Below the pieces are notes generated by a model that was given only the letters and a program-made list of their open reading frames with translations, was not told the DNA's origin and ran no database searches. DNA of 64,000 nt. Origin: Pohlia nutans (Eukaryota; Streptophyta; Bryopsida; Bryales; Mniaceae). Made by a program: the position numbers and the translations under genes. The stretch lies in contig CM040091.1 in assembly GCA_022496805.1 (NCBI GenBank), positions 22,620,336 through 22,684,335 on the forward strand, given 5' to 3'. Shown piece by piece: positions 24,101 through 34,636 of this stretch (position 1 is its first letter; each line of letters opens with the position of its first letter).

Positions 24101-25948
24101 ATATTAGAAACCACTCAATGGGTTCCAAGGTGGAGGACCAGCACTTGTTGTAAATGACATTTTGGATGTTCATCACCAAATACATCATAAATCACATGAT
24201 TCTTGAACCGTTTTGCTCATGGAAGGTTTAAGACTCAATAAGTTGCAAATCCATTAACACAGTTTAAATTTTGCTGTGCGATCAATGGCATTGAGAAAGT
24301 AGGGCAAAAGCTAAGCCTCACCATTGACAGCCGCTGGCAATGTGTAGTCCACAACGATGACATTGGGATAGTCTTTCATCACTTGATCCATCACGTTCTC
24401 ACGCTCATTGGAATCGACAGATTGCACGTGGACGCCCTGGATGGTGAACTCACGCCCCATACCCGGCCCTGTGAGACACACGGGCACTAACTGTATACCC
24501 GCCCCGATGGCAGCCTCGGCCACCGCTCCTCCCATCTTCCCTGAGCAGTCATTCACCTGCGACACCTCCCCATAATTATAACGCTTGGTCCAGCATTTGG
24601 GGTTTAACATTGAAAAATGTTACTCCTAAGGTGGTTACCCCATTCCCAACTGAATAAGAAATACGGATATGAGACATTGATATTATTTAGTATTATTATT
24701 TTTTAGAGTTAGGCAAGAAGAAATAGATTCCAACACAAGTTGAAACATAATTTTTGGATGAAGAATGAATTAGTTATAAATTTTCAAAGTTGAAGTATGA
24801 CACATCCCATTCACGTCACATAGGTAGAGTTGTTTCTGTCCAAAGAAGATTTGTATTGCACACACTAAAGACGCTTAAACCAACAACGACGAATCCATAA
24901 TCACGCTTACATATACTAAAACCAACAAGAGAGAACCCATTACCAACTGTAACTCATCCTACGACCAACATCATTACAGCATTGATTGCGGATAATGCCC
25001 CTAGCTGTTGGTGAAAGGAGCCAGTTGGTAATGGGGTAACCACCTTAATTATAACGCTTGGTCCAGCATTTGGGGTTTAACATTGAAAAATGTTACTTCC
25101 TCTGTCCGGAAATAATTGTCCTAGTTTTCGGTATTTTTTTCTCCTAGTTTGTGCCTTATGTTTTCTGCTTCAAACATGAGCATTGTCCACTTCAAATGGG
25201 GCGGACAATGAGAGTGATACAAAACCTACATAACACCTCCCCATCTATAATTAACACAGAATTTAGGATTTCACAGTAAAAGATGTTACTCCGTCGGTCC
25301 AGAAACACTTGTCCTTCTTTTTTTTCAATATTTTTCCTATGTTTTATACTTCAAACATAAACCCTGTCCATTCAAAGGGGCGGACAATGTTAAAAGATAG
25401 ACCATTTTTAAAGTACTCAGACGCAGAAAAAAAAACAGCGATAAGTTAAACCGCACCAAAAACTAACTACAACCGCAAACCAATACAGAAACAAGAACTT
25501 TAGAGCTCTCCGATAATCACGACCATGTTCCAATTCGAAAGTCTTCTGCAATTTTTCAAAATACAGCATTCACTACACAGAAAAACCAGTCATGTTTAAC
25601 CACGAGAGACGTGGTGTTCCCTATTCATTTCACGGGATGATGGTCGAGACTCCATCGACCAGCAGGGCTTTGGGGTTTAGGGTTTAAGCTCGGAATCGAG
25701 GAAAAGGAATTCAAGAGGATGGCACGCACCATGACAGCCAAATCGCCGAAGCTTGAAGCGCTGGCAGCTCGCACGGGAACGGGTGAGGAGCTCACTTTGA
25801 CCTGCATTCTGAAAAGCTTCACAGAGCATGCCCGGAAATCCACCGCACCGGTGAAAGTAGTGCTGCTGCAAGCGGAATGGCGTTGCGGAATGGCGGCGAC
25901 GAGAGTGCGGTTGGCCAGATTGCAGGACAATGCCATGCGGGTCGCCAT
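21159..25948 (-). CDS. dapB: 4-hydroxy-tetrahydrodipicolinate reductase, plastid form
   Basis: Reduces 4-hydroxy-tetrahydrodipicolinate with NAD(P)H in the diaminopimelate route to lysine, in the plastid. Eight exons: 25948-25730, 24556-24322, 23353-23220, 23094-23020, 22460-22359, 22242-22133, 21472-21385, 21227-21159; all GT-AG and in phase, 343 aa, the usual plant length. Residues 1-60 are Ser/Ala/Arg-rich and acid-poor, fitting a transit peptide. Exon 2 opens with the dinucleotide-binding loop (VNDCSGKMGG). Exon 3 has the signature LPFVMGTTGGDRE and PQMGKQ; exon 5 the substrate/catalytic segment ESHQSTKVDTSGTAKA of the plant/cyanobacterial type; exons 6-8 give PEEHLNGHAFH, FEFQHNVCGRSIYAEGTVDA and YNMIDVLREGNMR. 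One small oddity: Asp in the loop where plant enzymes usually have Gly (VNGC). Introns hold Stowaway-type and other repeats. Confidence 0.95.
21593..22099. mobile_element. Stowaway-type element in dapB intron 6
   Basis: Flanked by TA (21591-21592 and 22100-22101). Termini CTCCCTCCGTCCAGAAACAA and, on the minus strand, CTCCATCTGTCCGGAAATAA, extending into 'tgtcctagtttttgg' on both sides. 507 bp without coding content. Its interior (21700-21945) recurs inverted at 61520-61770, and terminal pieces recur at 25095-25215 and 25286-25420. Confidence 0.85.
23820..24270. repeat. Tandem duplication in dapB intron 2
   Basis: Two copies of about 150-200 bp, 23825-23965 and 24093-24240, nearly identical ('ccattctgatattagaaacc', 'gtggaggaccagcacttgtt', 'catcataaatcacatgattc'). 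Both are followed by 'ttgcaaatccattaacacag', but the first copy has about 75 extra bases (23972-24045) that match one arm of the foldback element at 46539-46917. Confidence 0.85.
24574..25098. mobile_element. TIR element flanked by ~50-bp direct repeats, dapB intron 1
   Basis: The element 24627-25047 has termini TAAGGTGGTTACCCCATT and AATGGGGTAACCACCTTA, followed inward by CCCAACTG/CAGTTGG. On both sides lies the same ~50 bp block (starting 'attataacgcttggtccagc', ending 'gaaaaatgttact'), 24574-24624 and 25047-25098. The flanking repeats are far longer than any target duplication known to me, so a local duplication probably accompanied insertion. Confidence 0.75.
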
Positions 25949-26020
25949 GTTAAGGGATTAATGCAACGCTCAAAGAGAAAATGGGAGTTGAAGAGTGAAC
26001 ATGCGCACAGTCCTCCCCTT

Positions 26021-26034
26021 AAACCCTAAACCCT
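26021..26034 (+). promoter_or_regulatory. Telo-box upstream of dapB
   Basis: AAACCCTAAACCCT, two overlapping telo-box units, 73 bp upstream of the dapB start codon. Another telomere-like run (gggtttagggttt) is in dapB intron 1 near 25673. Role inferred from plant housekeeping promoters. Confidence 0.5.
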
Positions 26035-26100
26035 GCACCGCTGAGGAACGGGAACGGAAACGGGAACCGTAGTGAGAACAAGAAAGGGGCACGCACACAA

Positions 26101-26324
26101 AAGGACCAAGGATTCATGGTTTTAAAATGACAAGTTTAAACGATCATAGTATGAAAATTATAATTTGAATGGGACATAATTCTATATCACTAGAATTAGT
26201 GAAGAATATTACATATGTTAAATTCTTTATTTTTATTTTTATTTATTTTTAAATCTACATAAAACCTACTCAAAATTACTGAAAAAAATAGGAGCCACCT
26301 GGTGGCCTTATGGTCCTTTAGGGG
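26101..26324. mobile_element. piggyBac-like MITE, copy of 14759-14979
   Basis: Right end on the minus strand CCCCTAAAGGACCATAAGG, followed by TTAG (26325-26328). The left end is worn ('aaaggaccaaggattcatgg' without the leading CCCCT). Shares most of its sequence with 14759-14979, including 'aaacctactcaaaattactg'. Confidence 0.65.
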
Positions 26325-26328
26325 TTAG

Positions 26329-26680
26329 CCCCTAACTACCTAGCCAACTGTTATTTATCGACGTATATAATTGAGTTTTGTTTTCTCATCACAAATAAAA
26401 AAAAATACTATAAAAATCTATAGCAAAATAGCTTCATGCATTTGCGATCCGATTAGAAAGGGATGATTTATGAAAATTTGTGCTTTGTTTCATATTATTA
26501 TTTCTACTAAATATTTTTAAGATTTTAGTTCAAAACGAATCAAAAGTGCTCTTTAAAAAAACAACTCATAATAGTGAGCAACCAAAAAATCTCCAAAAAA
26601 CTCTACACTTAGAGTATTACGTTTCAATCCATCACAACAATTTCATCCACAAACTCTCAATATCTTATTCGTAAAGGACC
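26329..26680. mobile_element. piggyBac-like MITE, truncated copy of 10075-10652
   Basis: Starts CCCCTAACTACC directly after the TTAG bordering the previous element, so the two share a border. Its interior ('gatccgattagaaaggg', 'gtgagcaaccaaaaaat', 'tcatccacaaactctcaat') follows 10075-10652, then breaks off into 'taaaggaccaaggattcac', itself the start of another 26101-type copy. Confidence 0.6.
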
Positions 26681-27551
26681 AAGGATTCACAATTTGAAAA
26701 TGTCAAATTTAATTGATTATATTAGAAATAATCAAAAAGAGTGTCTCAAAGTGGAAAGTCTTGTTGAACTCACCTAATAGTCGTTTTGAGTTCAAAAAGA
26801 TTGCAAAACTAGTCTTTGTTGAGTTGGAGAATAATTCCCGGAATAATCTAACTAGCAAGGTCCTACACCGCCGCGGGGTTTGGAACTTGTGACTTCCCAA
26901 CTCTAAAAGAGAGTTCTCACAAGTTCCCCCAAGCCTAAGAGAACCGACCACTAGACTATTCATGAACAATGCATGTCAGAAATTGTTGATATTCGATGCA
27001 AACTTCACTTAAACTCCTCTTCAACTCTCTTTTGTTTTCAGATAACTTGAAAATTGAGCTTGGTTATTAAATCCAAAGTTTTATGTGCTGCAATTTTTTA
27101 TCATTAAAAATCAGTGCTCCATGTAGGTTGAAATGCTTAAATTGACGGCAACTGTACCCCTTACCTTAGTAAGCCTAGAGATATTATTGTTGGACTTATT
27201 GTTTACACTTGGGATTTATTTCTATTTTGGACAATACAAGAGACTTTCTAATAACCTTTGAGTATCGCCACCTATAAACGTCACATTGACTTGCCATGTC
27301 TTGTTAACGGGGTTAATATTTCAAAATCTGAGTTCCTCACTCCACTCTCCCCACCCTTGATCACACCATAAGGCCCACCCTACACATGAATTTGACATAA
27401 ATAGGTCGACAAGTAGGAGATTCACCATAAGGCCCATCCTACACATGAATTTGACATAAATAGGTTGACAAGTAGGAGATTCACCATAAAGCCCACCCTA
27501 CACATGAATTTGACATAAATAGGTCGACAAGTAGGAGATTCAGACATAACA
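26681..27551. other. Intergenic DNA with a 59-bp triple repeat
   Basis: No gene is recognised. Bases 27364-27540 are three direct copies of a 59-bp unit (caccataaggcccaccctac ... aagtaggagatt) with only a few changes between copies. Confidence 0.8.
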
Positions 27552-27944
27552 TTGGATGTCCTAAAACCACCAACTTAAGAAATATGGCCTCGTTTTAACA
27601 AGGTTATTTATGAGAAATATTTTTCGGTCATTTGAAAGAAGATTTCTCATAGAATGCACAAATTTTTGCAATTTAATTCCCAATATTCAAATTGATACAA
27701 ATTTTTGAAGTGAAAAAAACTTCGTGACCCAAATCAGACCTCTAGGTTTCCCCATGTTCACACCATGTGGTACTAATTTTCACTCATAATGATACCCAAA
27801 ACCACCAACTATTTCTTTGCAATGCTTGGCGTGCCATTGGTCTACTTCAATAGTGAAATTGGTGGTTTTGGGTCTCAACTGTGGTGGCCCCAAGAAAGGT
27901 CTACATGTCATAATTGGGGGAGGTGGTGGTTTTAGGACATCCAA
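27552..27944. mobile_element. TIR MITE, TTGGAT...ACCACCAACTTAAG type
   Basis: Termini TTGGATGTCCTAAAACCACC and GGTTTTAGGACATCCAA. It is followed across most of its length by a second copy at 30881-31276 with 'acctctaggttt.cccatgtt', 'gatacccaaaaccaccaact' and 'aatagtgaaattggt' in common. A 60- to 100-codon open frame inside both copies looks accidental. Confidence 0.85.
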
Positions 27945-29070
27945 CCTTATTTGTGGAGTTCAAAGGTACTTGAAGAGATGCTCTCGTCCCTACATTCTGT
28001 TGGAATGGGGCTCACATTTGAAATGGCTAGACTACTTTTATCTGTTGGTGCAATGTGACACAAACAGGGTTGTAGCCGCACCACTTGAGCATAGATTCAT
28101 AGTTTCATCTATGAATTCATAGATAATAACTCACAAAGCTCTTATCTGATCTAGAGGCCTTACCTTGACTGACTTTCTTTCCTACTCCGTATTGGCAACA
28201 GAAAACCACCCATCTAATGCATCACTGAGAGTAACATACATAACAATATTGAAACCCCATGATCTCAGGCACTAAAGATCTTGTGAGTGCAAGATCACTG
28301 AAAAACCAAGATTACAAAGCCTTCAAAACATATCAAAATATCTGGTGGTGATATCCATCAGTCATGAGATAAACTAGATAATGTAAGCCACCCTATTTGT
28401 GCCACTATGTAATAGTAGCATACATATCAATTTTTTTTAATGTAAGACACTGATACATAGTTATCACAAAGTGGCAGTTTATCTTATATGAAGAACATGA
28501 ATCAGAGAACTGCCCAATTTCACAGAAGATCAAGGTTTTGGTAGGGTACAAGTAAAACATTCACTTCCTGAATAAAAAAGTATGGTTCTCAGAATACACA
28601 TTCTGTGTAGTCTGAAGAATAAAGTAAGGAGAAAAAATCTTGCAGATGCTAGAACCTGCTCAATGTGAACACTACTTACAACTATCTATGGAGCATTTCT
28701 GGGCAGAGAAACTCACTGCGGGGATCCGCATCACTGAATCTTCGACTCACGTAATCAAAGCAACCCTGCACATATCTCAATCAATATAATATCCTCAATC
28801 TAGTGACGAAGAGGCTTTCTCTTGTAAAGTAATTAAGCAACCCTGCACATTTCTCAATCAATATCATCAAGTCCTCAATCTATTGAAGAAGTCTAGGTAC
28901 TAAGCAACCCTGCACATTACAGTGTCCCTCTCTATTATGACATGTTTGGGAAGCCTTGACTTCAAGGTGGCAGGCATGTATTAGTCACAGAAATGAAAAA
29001 ATAATATTGTCATATTATTGAGTGTCATATTATGGAGGGTAGACTGTATTGAAGAAGACGAGGTCGCGGA
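27945..29070. other. 3' flank of the PLAC8 gene with short repeats
   Basis: No gene is recognised. A block 'aagcaaccctgcacat..ctcaatcaatat' recurs three times, near 28760, 28838 and 28900. Part of this DNA may be the 3' untranslated region of the PLAC8 gene, which ends at 29071. Confidence 0.5.
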
Positions 29071-30339
29071 TTATTGAAGAAGAGGCTTTCTCTTTGAGAA
29101 TTGTTGGTGGACAGGGGCAACTGTGACAGTTTGGCCCCAAGACTCGGGACCAAAGCTGCGGTAGTGAATCTCGCGGTGCTCCTGGCAAAAGGCACAGGGC
29201 CAGCAGAGACAGTGGATGACGGAGTCCGGCACGGGACCTTCAGGAATGTTGTACTTGGCGCGGAGCCGGCCGCGGTAGGAGGAGGAGTACAAGCAACCCA
29301 GTGCAATTGTGTGCTGGAGCGCCCACCACACTGCTGCAGCTGTCCAACAGGAGTTCTTCCCCCCGTCCAACGCCTCCGCGTTTCGTCCGAAGGCAAAGCA
29401 AGGGAAGAAGATGGTGAAACAACACATGGGCACATCTGCACAACAATCCAACAGCCCCGTGCTCCACATAGGTTGGTTCTGCAGGACACACATTTGTAGG
29501 GTTAGAATTACATCATTCCGCGCATTGACATAAAAAAAGAGATAGCATGAAATGATGTTCAATAGGAACTCAAATCAAAGCACAAAAATTGATTGTGCAG
29601 GACACAACACAAATATTTGCAGGGTTGGCCTTACACTCATTACATCATTCCGCGCATTGACATAAGAAACAAAAGCATGAAATGGTGTTCAATAGGAACT
29701 CAAATCAAAGCACAAGCATTCTTCCGAGACATATGCACACTAAGCAATTCAGGATTTAGGTCACTGTGCTGTAAAAGAATTTGCAAAGAATGGTGAATCA
29801 TGAAGGATTCTCTCAAATTCAAGGCTACATAATTTCAGTCAACAAGGACCCCTGCCAAACTTTGTTGTCCAATCACAAAAATAAACAAAAGTGAAACATG
29901 AGTGTTCGAAAATCCAGCTTTCAAAAAGACAACAAATTCTGATTGTCCCCGTAAACCCATGATGATTTGTTGGATTTTCATTCTAAACCAGTTTTTCAAA
30001 ACAATCTAATCTTAGCTATATCTTGCCATTTAAAATTGAGAAAAACTAGAAACAAGTTTGCGCCTCAATTTTGAACGTCTACTTTGAAAAAATCGATATA
30101 CTATACAATTCCAAAAAGAAGTGAAACTAATTTTAAAAAACGAGGGAAAAAATGCAAGAAGTTGACCGAAGCAAAATTTCAAGCTAAGGTTCAAATTTAC
30201 ATACCTGCCAGAAAGGAATTTCGTATTCCGGTAGCTTGGACTTATGCAATAATGTCTCAGTCGGCGAAAGCAAGGGCGTCCTCTCAAACGCTCTGGACAC
30301 CGCAGAGCTCGAAGCTGAAGACGATTGATCACCCGCCAT
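29071..30339 (-). CDS. PLAC8 (Cys-rich) family membrane protein
   Basis: Family members act in plant metal transport and tolerance (PCR proteins) or organ size (FW2.2/CNR); the role here cannot be set. Two exons: 30339-30205 and 29478-29071, phase 0, borders ggcag|gtatgt and cctgcag|aacc, total 180 aa. Exon 1 is a Ser-rich leader ending LPEYEIPFWQ. Exon 2 holds the domain: WSTGLLDCCADVPMCCFTIF, then FPCFAFGRNAEALDGG, a hydrophobic stretch, and the second Cys motif SVIHCLCWPCAFCQEHREI. The usual CCxxxxCP motif is altered: the sequence reads CCFTIFFPC, with no Cys directly before the Pro and one extra residue. The domain's overall spacing and the QEHREI end are typical. The intron contains a duplicated block next to the exon 2 acceptor. 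Confidence 0.88.
29480..29712. repeat. Tandem duplication beside the PLAC8 splice acceptor
   Basis: Two copies of about 115 bp (29480-29590 and 29597-29712) sharing 'tgcaggacac', 'tacatcattccgcgcattga', 'gcatgaaat.gtgttcaata' and 'ggaactcaaatcaaagcaca'. Both copies include the 'tgtcctgcag' motif used as the exon 2 acceptor, so a decoy acceptor lies about 120 bp upstream. Confidence 0.8.
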
Positions 30340-30880
30340 TATAGACACACAAAAACCCTAATCTCCCGAATGGCTGCTAAACTACTCGATGGTTTCTCGA
30401 TTGAACACCTCGCATGATGACTCCACCACACTCAAGAAACAGAAAAAATTCTTGATCTTTTGAAAGAAACTAAAACCCTGCAACTTTCCAAGTTCGTTTC
30501 TATACGCGATCGATGCAAGCTCAGCTGGAAGGTTGAGAGAAAAACTGCAGACTGTGTAAGCTGAAAATGTGATTTGCGAATAAAGAGCAATTGGGTCAGT
30601 GTGTGATTTGGGTTTTGAAGGGTGGATTGCAAAAGGAGTTCGGGAGGACGATTGTTGAAAGTGTTGGGCAATTTGTACGATGGGCGGCAGGGGCGGCAGT
30701 GGTGGAGAACTATCCGTGGATGATGTTTGTGGATGATATTTGGAAAGGGGAGTGAGCCCCACCACACTAACTCCAAGTCCTTACTCTTCCTACTCATCCT
30801 CTTAGGTTCCAACAATTAGGCCTTGAATGTAGGAATGGACTACGTAACCTTCGAGAGCTGGCAAGCTTACAAGACTTAAG
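30340..30880. other. Upstream region of the PLAC8 gene
   Basis: No gene is called. Open frames on the minus strand reach 127 codons but are Ser/Pro/Phe-rich without motifs, so they probably reflect 5' leader or promoter DNA. A pyrimidine/purine-skewed part lies at 30560-30740. Confidence 0.45.
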
Positions 30881-31276
30881 GTTGGATAACCTATTACCAC
30901 CAACTTAAGCAATCTGGCCTATTTTTGGCAGTGCTAAATTCAAAAAAAAAAAATTACCGCATCCGAAATAGGTTTTGATGAGGATTGCAAAAATTTGCAA
31001 CATCTAATTCACATTTGTCAATTTTATACAGAATTCCAAAGTGGAAAGTAACCTTTGACCCAAATCAAACCTCTAGGTTTTCCCATGTTCACACCATGTG
31101 GTACTAACTTTCACTCACAATGATACCCAAAACCACCAACTATTTCTTTGCAATGTGTGGTGTGCCATTGGTCTACTTCAATAGTGAAATTGGTAGTTTT
31201 GGGTCTCAATTGTGGTGGCCCCAAGAAAGGTCTACATGTTATAATTGGGGAAGGTGGTGGTAATAGGTTATCCAAC
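30881..31276. mobile_element. TIR MITE, second copy of 27552-27944
   Basis: Termini GTTGGATAACCTATTACCACC and GGTGGTAATAGGTTATCCAAC. The first 20 bases differ from the 27552 copy in both ends together (ATAACCTATTA against ATGTCCTAAAA), so each copy keeps matched arms. Confidence 0.85.
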
Positions 31277-31367
31277 CCTAACCTCTATGGATGGACCTTG
31301 GTCAATTATGTATTTTCTTATTACAACTAAAATCAGGGGTTTTTTTTTGGTTTTGGAGAAATCTTAA

Positions 31368-31590
31368 CCCCTAAACGTCCCATGGGGATAGTATATACGT
31401 TGTCGTATAATTGGGATTTTCTACCAACAAGAAACTCTAAATTGGGATCTCAGTAGCTCGTTAGAGCCGCACTGATCTAAATTTCAATTTCACTTTTGAC
31501 CTCAAACCCATTAGAGGTGTGGATTCATTCCAAATACAATCAAAATACAACGTATTCTAGTGGCCGCAAAGGCACGTTCAGACCTTTAGT
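31368..31590. mobile_element. piggyBac-like MITE, copy of 12631-12855
   Basis: TTAA at 31364-31367, left end CCCCTAAACGTCCCATGGGG. The right end has decayed: 'cgttcagacctttag' is kept but the GGGG-TTAA is replaced by 'tgtagac'. Its interior follows 12631-12855 closely. Confidence 0.8.
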
Positions 31591-32004
31591 GTAGACTTTT
31601 ATTTGATGTCGCAATTAAAACAGTGTAGCCAAATATTTTCATATTCATCTATATTTTGGATAGAATATATTCTTATTCACGTATTTGGATGACTTTCATT
31701 AAAATTTGATGATTTCATCCGGTTTGTTTTTGAACAATATGGCATCTTCATCCATTTTTCTTCAAATTCTTTTTAAGGCTTGGTGCAGAACAATTATTTT
31801 TGGTGCTTTTTGGCATTTAAATGCTTAAATAAAATCACTATTTCCAACTTAAACAATTAGATCTTCAAAAAAAGGCACTATAACTTCACAATAGCCCCTG
31901 GTTATAGGAAATAATGTTGCTCCCTTTCATCCTATGCAAAGTTGCTACCTCTCTATATGAGCTCCATGGAAGCTATGTAGAAGTTTTGTTGACTAGATTC
32001 AATA

Positions 32005-33392
32005 GGGGTTGTCACACCTCTTTTTTAGTTTATTCTCATTCTTTATTTTCAGAGAATGCGTACATGGCATTTTTTTCTTGAATTGTGAAAGACTCATCTT
32101 TGAAGATTGAAAAGTTCTATTCTTTTAATCTAGAGGTAAAGAATGAACATAAAGATTGAGAAGTCGTGGCCATTTTCATTCTTCACATGGCCTTAACCCC
32201 TAAACGCTCATACGAACATTTTCTGGTCGCTACTCGAATCCAACGGTGTACCCGGGATAATAAAAAAATTGAAAAAATAAAAAATATTTTAAAATATCAC
32301 ATCAAGCCTACTTTCCAACCCAATTTGAATTATGACTAACCGAGTTAAACTCCACCTAGGAGAATTTTTCAAAGTAAATCACCTCAACATTGTCTTATTG
32401 TTATAAAAAATTCTATTTGGGGAAAGTAATTTGATGATCCCTCCATCATTTCTCTAGTTTTTTTGAAGTTTACGTACAATAGATAGCCCAACTTTAACCC
32501 CTAAATGACGGAGGGGGTAAGGACAAAACATAAATATGTTATAAAAATTTACTTCTTCAACTTTGATGAAGTTTGGTCCAAAAGAGAAAATAAGGAGCTT
32601 GATGTTTAGTAATTACTCATACGGTCAAATTTCAAAAAATAGCTTTTTATCATCTCATAATGAATTTAGAAGCATTTAACTTCAAATATTTATTGGAATC
32701 ACAATTTTTATTTTTGGTATTTGAAATTTTGTATGATTTGTTAAAACTAGACATCCTATTCTAAAATCTAAAATTGCAAATTTTTCAACGGAGAGAACAT
32801 CATTACTTTCCCCAAATAGTAAGTTTTCTAACACTAGACAATGTAGAAGTGTTTTTCTTTGAAAATTTCTCCCGGGTGGAGTTTAACTCAGATTGACATA
32901 ACTCAAATTGGGTTGGAAAGTAGACTTGATTCCCTATATAATTTATTTTTTTTCTATAAAAATGTTTTCTCTATTTCGGGCAGCCCATAAAAAAGGGCAG
33001 AGACCATAAAATGGTTGATCCGTCACTTAGGGGTTAACCAATCATACTAAATTTTGAACTCTAAAATTGAAAATGATAATTTATACAAATTTTTAAAGAT
33101 TACTGCTTTTGAATCCATCAAAATTAATCTAAAGTTATTTTTGGAAGTTTGACCGTACGGATAATTTGTAGAGATGGCACTTTACATTTTTTTATTGAAC
33201 CAAACTTCATCAAACATATGAAAGGCACATATTATAACACATCTATGTTTTGTCCAATATCTCTTGGACTTTTAGAGGTTAAGGAAAGTCACATCTCAGT
33301 CTTGATTGAGAATGCCTCGAATTGGCTCCACGATTCTGATCCTAGGTTCTCAATCTTCCAAGAATCAAACTTCTAGGAAGAGGTGTCACACC
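32005..33392. mobile_element. GGGGTTGTCACACCTCTT-type MITE split by piggyBac-like insertions
   Basis: Left end GGGGTTGTCACACCTCTT (32005), right end 'aagaggtgtcacacc' (to 33392), matching 17888-18194. The left arm has 'gaagattgaaaagttc' and 'aagattgagaa', the right arm 'ttctcaatcttccaag'. Between them lie TTAA-bordered piggyBac-like ends at 32193 (CCCCTAAACGCTCATACG), 32494 and 33034. Confidence 0.55.
32498..33033. mobile_element. piggyBac-like MITE, TTAA-flanked (536 bp)
   Basis: TTAA at 32494-32497 and 33034-33037. Termini CCCCTAAATGACGGA and, on the minus strand, CCCCTAAGTGACGGA (14 of 15). Part of it (32780-32945) is an inverted repeat of 32255-32430 just outside ('ctttccaacccaatttga', 'gagttaaactccacc'), linking it with the solo end at 32197. 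Confidence 0.8.
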
Positions 33393-34606
33393 ATCTAATT
33401 TAAATCAATTCAAGAAGTTGATTATCTGAAATTTGAAAATATAGGGAAATAGTTTAGAAGCCAATCGTGGTAATTCTCCAAGAACCAAGTCGTAACACCC
33501 CTTGAATTCGGGTGAAGAATGACAATGGTAGCGAAGTAGATGAATTTACATGCATTACCTCATCTCAAATATGTGGTACGTCACCTCAACACAAACCTGT
33601 GACCAACAACTAAGGTGGAAACTTTTCTACAAAGAATCAAAATTACACCCTTTCTTCACCTACAGAAAGAAAAGAATGAAGCTTCTAAATCTTAAAGAAT
33701 GGATCTTCTACAATTCAAGAAGAAAAAGCCATGTGTCCATCCTTTAAAGATTGAAAATGGAAAGAAAGCGCCATGGCACCCAAATGGTTTTTTGAATTAA
33801 CTTCTAGACTAAAGATTCATAGTTTCCAAGTGACAAGTTTATTTGATTTTAGTGTGAAAAATATAACTCAAACTAGACCAAATTTTACAGCACCAGAATT
33901 AGTAAAGAACATTGCATTTGTTGATCAAAAACAAATAAATCCAAATGAAATGACATATATACAAAATCTACTCACCCCTTGTGTCATTTGGAATATACGT
34001 GCATGCAAAGAGTATGTAAATGGCAATGTACTATCCTAATAAAATATATAATACCTTATACTCTTAATATATATTATCTTACTCTTATATTATCTACAAA
34101 CATTTATATCAGTTTAGAAAATAATAATTTAATTTCCAAACTTGTTTAGAAATTCACAATAAACATAATGAAGATTGGGACTAAACCTTGCGATTATACC
34201 GTCCTTGTTCAACCACTTGGCCTTCACAATCAAACTACACTGAAATCACCAGATATTGTGGCCCACAATATTTACAGGTGACTTTACTAATAATTATTTT
34301 TTCAAAATATTGAGATAAAATTCATCCGAATCGGATGAGAATTTGTCCGAATGGATGAACGTACCCACGCCATTCCCACCCACAGTTTATGGTGATTTTG
34401 GTGTAGTTATGAAAGTCTATTGAGTAACTTTTAGTATGAACTTGTCATGTGGCCTTGACCTCCTGATATTGGGTGTTGTCAGATCTAGGCTTCTCTTTGA
34501 GGGATTCTATTGCATGAGGATGGTGCAACTGAACATAGATAACCCCAACTGAGATATTTATCAAAGCAGGTATCCATAACATCTGCAATACAAAGATGAT
34601 TCGTAC
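33393..34606. other. Repeat remnants, no gene
   Basis: Bases 33480-33780 repeat motifs of the GGGGTTGTCACACC MITE ('gtgaagaatgac', 'aagattgaaaatggaaag'); 33800-33980 is a diverged relative of the 26101-type element ('gattcatagtttccaagtga', 'acaaaatctactca'). The rest is AT-rich without a recognisable gene. Confidence 0.5.
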
Positions 34607-34610
34607 TTAA

Positions 34611-34636
34611 CCCTTTAACGCGCCTGCATCCATGTA
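34611..34636. mobile_element. piggyBac-like left end cut by the Tc1-like element
   Basis: TTAA at 34607-34610, then CCCTTTAACGCGCCTGCATC, matching the left end of 9136-9673 (CCCTTTGACGCGCCAGCGTC). After 26 bases the Tc1-like transposon begins. The continuation should lie after 37411; a possible right end (AAAGG-TTAA) is at 37961-37968 but fits weakly. Confidence 0.6.

Noticed and set aside
29025..29499. Two further minus-strand frames and plus-strand frames around the PLAC8 exon
   Set aside because: Only one frame contains the ordered Cys motifs and joins exon 1 in phase.
30382..30815. Two overlapping minus-strand frames of 127 codons upstream of PLAC8
   Set aside because: Low-complexity Ser/Pro/Phe content, no domain; better explained as promoter or leader.
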